Shown: positions 7,627 to 9,648 of the stretch, piece after piece | Layout: every line of letters starts with the position of its first letter | Position numbering within the stretch: position 1 is the stretch's first letter | Source of the DNA: Acidiferrobacter sp. | GTDB lineage: Bacteria > Pseudomonadota > Gammaproteobacteria > Acidiferrobacterales > Acidiferrobacteraceae | Direction: 5' to 3' | Assembly: GCA_027335965.1 (NCBI GenBank) | Contig: DAHWGZ010000056.1 | Coordinates: 1-9,648, forward strand | Length of the DNA stretch: 9,648 nt | Position numbers and translations under genes: made by a program | Notes under the pieces: generated by a model | Told to the model about the DNA's origin: nothing | What the model saw: only the letters and a program-made list of their open reading frames with translations | Databases searched by the model: none

Positions 7627-8100
7627 TCAGTTGGTTCGTGCTTTGCCGCTCGCGTCGGCTGACGCGCGAGCGCCTTTATCTTGGGACCGAACGACCGCCG
7701 ATCGTATTCGATCGACGACGGACACAAGATCGTCCTCCACCTCGTGCTCCCAAAACCGCAACACCGTCCAGCCGAGCTTCCCTAGCTCGGCGTCTACATC
7801 CCGGTCACGCTGCTTGTTACGCACCATCTTCTCGGACCAGAACGTAACATTGGTGGATGGCACTTTGTAATGCGCCTCGCAACCGTGCCAAAAGCAGCCG
7901 TCGACGAACACCGCGATCTTGCAGCCCATGAGAGCCAAGTCCGGCCGCCCGGGAATGCTCGGGCGAATCCTGTACCGCAACCCCGCATGCCAAAGCGCGC
8001 GCCGTAGCGCCATCTCCGGTCCCGTGTCCACGCTACGGACACGCGCCATCTGTTCCGACTTGGTCAGCGGGCTCGCTTTGCGTTTTCTCTTTCTCTGCAT
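7627..8100 (-). CDS. vsr: Very short patch repair (Vsr) endonuclease
   Basis: Nicks DNA 5' of the mismatched T in T:G pairs produced by deamination of 5-methylcytosine, starting short-patch repair. The 157 residues match the family length (E. coli Vsr 156). Conserved blocks are RSVDTGPEMALRRALW (22-37), IPGRPDLAL (49-57) with the metal-binding Asp54, FVDGCFWHGC (65-74) with zinc-type Cys69 and Cys74 and catalytic-type His72, then FWSEK (87-91), NKQRD (95-99) and LRFWEHE (114-120). E. coli has Cys117, a zinc ligand, at the position of His119 here. Histidine can also bind zinc, and this variant fits other Vsr-like proteins. The N-terminus is very basic (MQRKRKRK). Vsr genes normally sit next to C5-cytosine methyltransferases, as here, where it is divergent from one. 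It forms a transcription unit with the helicase-nuclease gene. Confidence 0.93.
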   Translation of the reverse strand: MQRKRKRKASPLTKSEQMARVRSVDTGPEMALRRALWHAGLRYRIRPSIPGRPDLALMGCKIAVFVDGCFWHGCEAHYKVPSTNVTFWSEKMVRNKQRDRDVDAELGKLGWTVLRFWEHEVEDDLVSVVDRIRSAVVRSQDKGARASADASGKARTN

Positions 8101-8146
8101 CGCGTCATCTCGACCTCAGGCACCCCCAGTGCCGGCGCACATTGTC

Positions 8147-8175
8147 TTTACGTTGGCGTTACATTCCGATAGGAT
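8147..8175 (+). promoter_or_regulatory. Candidate sigma-70 promoter for the ribbon-helix-helix/methyltransferase operon
   Basis: TTTACG (8147-8152) and TAGGAT (8170-8175) each match consensus at four of six bases and are 17 bases apart. Transcription would begin near 8182, leaving a leader of about 22 bases that carries AAGGG (8192-8196) ahead of the ATG at 8204. I found no comparably good promoter for the leftward vsr gene. Confidence 0.35.
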
Positions 8176-8186
8176 GCCACGTGGCA
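8175..8186. promoter_or_regulatory. Perfect 12-base palindrome, candidate operator
   Basis: TGCCACGTGGCA is fully self-complementary. It overlaps the last base of the candidate -10 box and the predicted transcript start, so a bound protein would block the promoter. It lies in the divergent region between vsr and the small DNA-binding protein gene. Autoregulation by that ribbon-helix-helix protein is an inference from position; no binding specificity can be read from the sequence. Confidence 0.45.
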
Positions 8187-8203
8187 GGCACAAGGGTCAA
8201 TCA

Positions 8204-8422
8204 ATGAGTGGCGTCGAACGCAAGACGGAGACCGTGAACTTGCGGCTATCTCCGAGGATGAAGGAGCTGCTACGTATCGCGGCCGAGCAGGAGCATCGAA
8301 CACTATCAAACATGATCGAGGCGCTCGTGCTTGATTACTGCGAAAGTAAGGGGATACCGGTGGGGCCGGGAGAAAAGGCCGCCGGGACAAAAAAGAGACC
8401 TGCCACCGCAACTAAAGGGTGA
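8204..8422 (+). CDS. Small ribbon-helix-helix (CopG/Arc-like) DNA-binding protein
   Basis: A 72-residue protein with the ribbon-helix-helix layout: a beta strand TETVNLRL (8-15), helix A from SPRMKELLRIAAEQ (16-29), a turn at HRTLS (31-35) and helix B NMIEALVLDYCESKG (36-50). A basic Lys/Arg/Thr tail (57-72) follows. Such proteins dimerise and insert the paired strand into the major groove, usually as repressors. The start at 8204 has AAGGG at 8192-8196. The in-frame ATG at 8174 falls upstream of the predicted transcript start, and a longer open frame reaching back to 7919 overlaps vsr on the opposite strand. It precedes the methyltransferase by 21 bases, so it is probably the operon's own regulator. 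An antitoxin role is conceivable, but no toxin gene adjoins it. Confidence 0.8.
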   Translation: MSGVERKTETVNLRLSPRMKELLRIAAEQEHRTLSNMIEALVLDYCESKGIPVGPGEKAAGTKKRPATATKG

Positions 8423-8443
8423 TTCACACGGCGACCCATCAAG

Positions 8444-9481
8444 ATGAAGAAGAAATCCAGCACACGTACGGCCATAGATTTGTTTTCGGGTTGCGGCGGA
8501 TTAACCCAAGGCCTCCGCGATGCGGGCTTCGCCGTGGGCGCGGCTGTTGAGATCGATGCTCTCGCTGCGGAAACGTATGCGGCCAACCACCCCGACGTAA
8601 AGCTGTTCAACGCCGACATAAGGGGCATCCCGGCATCCGAGATCATGAAGACTTGCGGTCTTGCAAAAGGCGAACTCGATCTACTTGCCGGATGTCCCCC
8701 TTGCCAGGGTTTCTCCCGCATCCGGCTCAACAACAAGAAGGAGCGCATGGACGATCCGCGCAACCGGCTTATCGACGAAGTCCTCCGCCTGGTCGGCGAG
8801 CTGCGGCCCAAGGTCGTGATGCTGGAAAATGTGCCCAACCTCGCCCGCTATACTCGCTACCTAAACTTCAAGAGGAAGCTGCGAAAACTCGGCTACGATG
8901 TGGTCGACAAGGTCCTTGATGTCGCGGACTTCGGTGTACCCCAGCGCCGCAAACGGCTTGTCGTTCTTGCGTCGCGCCTCGGGCAGATAGCGCACCCGAT
9001 GCCGGCCGATCAGCGCAAGACAGTTCGAGACGCAATAGCAGTGCTGCCAACCGACGTTCTTGAAAACGATATTCTGCACAACCTAGGCGAGCGACGGAGC
9101 GAGCAAGTTCGCCAATTAATCAAGGCCATTCCCAGGGACGGTGGCAGCAGGACGGCGCTTCCGCCCGATCTGACGCTCAAGTGCCATGAAAAACGAGATG
9201 GATTCTACGATGTCTATGGCCGCATGAAATGGGACGATGTCTCTCCTACCATCACTGGAGGTTGCGTCAACCCGTCCAAAGGGAGGTTTCTGCATCCTTC
9301 AGAAGATCGCGCCATCACACTACGCGAAGCGGCACTCCTTCAAAGTTTTCCCACCGGCTATGTATTTTCACTCCGCAAGGGGAAACATGCGGTGGCCGAA
9401 ATGATTGGAAATGCGCTTCCGCCAATGTTTTCTCGCGTGCAGGCAGATCTTATCTGGAAACATTTAGCAGCACAGTGCTAA
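8444..9481 (+). CDS. dcm: C5-cytosine DNA methyltransferase
   Basis: Transfers a methyl group from S-adenosylmethionine to carbon 5 of cytosine in a specific DNA site. The 345 residues are typical of compact type II restriction-modification methyltransferases. Motifs appear in canonical order: I AIDLFSGCGG (10-19), IV GCPPCQGFS (83-91) with catalytic Cys87, VI ENVPN (128-132), VIII QRRKRLVVL (167-175), TLREAALLQSFP before the end, and X IGNALPP near the C-terminus. The region between about 190 and 270 is the target-recognition segment, and its recognition sequence cannot be predicted. There is no strong Shine-Dalgarno at 8444, so translation may be coupled to the upstream gene 21 bases away. 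The next gene starts 18 bases after the stop. With Vsr alongside, the likely role is self-marking within a defence system. Confidence 0.95.
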   Translation: MKKKSSTRTAIDLFSGCGGLTQGLRDAGFAVGAAVEIDALAAETYAANHPDVKLFNADIRGIPASEIMKTCGLAKGELDLLAGCPPCQGFSRIRLNNKKERMDDPRNRLIDEVLRLVGELRPKVVMLENVPNLARYTRYLNFKRKLRKLGYDVVDKVLDVADFGVPQRRKRLVVLASRLGQIAHPMPADQRKTVRDAIAVLPTDVLENDILHNLGERRSEQVRQLIKAIPRDGGSRTALPPDLTLKCHEKRDGFYDVYGRMKWDDVSPTITGGCVNPSKGRFLHPSEDRAITLREAALLQSFPTGYVFSLRKGKHAVAEMIGNALPPMFSRVQADLIWKHLAAQC

Positions 9482-9499
9482 TAGTCGCCTGGTGCAATA

Positions 9500-9648
9500 A
9501 TGTCAGAAGAAGAACTCTTTACGCTTATAGAGACACTTAAGAAATTCAGACCTGGCGAGCCACTCAAGCGTTATGTGACTCACGCTGTTTTTCCGAAATT
9601 CAAGAACATAGAGCCGGGTACTAGAATTGATTTTGAGTTCCCCTTCAC
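9500..9648 (+). CDS. N-terminal part of a protein, possibly a RecF/SMC-like AAA ATPase, cut by the window end
   Basis: An open frame begins with ATG at 9500, 18 bases after the methyltransferase stop, and stays open for all 49 codons to the window end. It starts MSEEELFTLIETLKKF, continues RPGEPLKRYVTHAVFPKFK and ends near GTRIDFEFPF. A pattern of FPKFKN, a short acidic turn, then an alternating strand IDFEFPF resembles the two beta strands that precede the Walker A loop in RecF/SMC/OLD-type ATPases. The P-loop itself would lie just past the window. The ATPase assignment is an inference from that pattern; the gene itself is well supported by spacing and open frame. It is probably the third gene of the operon. 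Confidence 0.65.
   Translation, partial: MSEEELFTLIETLKKFRPGEPLKRYVTHAVFPKFKNIEPGTRIDFEFPF

Noticed and set aside
7919..8203. 95-codon N-terminal extension of the ribbon-helix-helix protein
   Set aside because: It runs antisense through vsr, lacks domain character, and the 8204 start has its own ribosome binding site downstream of the predicted promoter.
8335..8838. - strand open frame of 167 codons opposite the methyltransferase start
   Set aside because: It is Ser/Arg/Pro-rich and antisense to methyltransferase motifs I and IV; an antisense shadow.
1..9648. CRISPR array, tRNA or rRNA gene, or riboswitch
   Set aside because: I saw no regularly spaced repeats, no tRNA cloverleaf with a CCA end, no rRNA-like stretch and no conserved riboswitch core on either strand.

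Overview
The window looks like a GC-rich proteobacterial chromosome, most likely gammaproteobacterial, judging by the Ppx/GppA, PurU and IS200-type protein sequences. I cannot name a genus from sequence alone. It falls into two parts.

Positions 1-4107 are ordinary, strongly GC-biased chromosomal genes. They are the last codons of an unidentified + strand gene (1-53), a convergent Ppx/GppA-family exopolyphosphatase (76-1632, -), a divergent 12-TM major facilitator transporter (1817-3004, +) and formyltetrahydrofolate deformylase PurU (3253-4107, +). A strong GC hairpin follows purU.

Positions 4108-9648 look like an accessory genome-defence island whose genes are visibly less GC-rich. Its left edge is a degenerate piece of an IS200/IS605-family TnpA transposase among three stem-loops (4112-4465). 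Next is a leftward pair: a Vsr-family mismatch endonuclease (7627-8100) and, 12 bases later, a 1051-residue fusion of a UvrD/PcrA-type helicase with a RecB/AddB-type Fe-S nuclease (4459-7614). Facing them is a rightward operon: a 72-residue ribbon-helix-helix protein (8204-8422), a C5-cytosine DNA methyltransferase (8444-9481) and the start of a further gene (9500 onward), cut by the window edge, which may be a RecF/SMC-like ATPase.

The roughly 100-base divergent control region (8101-8203) has a candidate promoter whose -10 box and predicted start site are overlapped by a perfect 12-base palindrome, TGCCACGTGGCA. The small ribbon-helix-helix protein is the natural candidate to bind it. The picture is a restriction-modification-like or multi-gene defence system. 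The methyltransferase would mark self DNA, Vsr would repair T:G mismatches from 5-methylcytosine deamination, and the helicase-nuclease, possibly with the ATPase, would be the effector. No classical type II restriction enzyme is visible, so the effector is either the helicase-nuclease or lies beyond position 9648.
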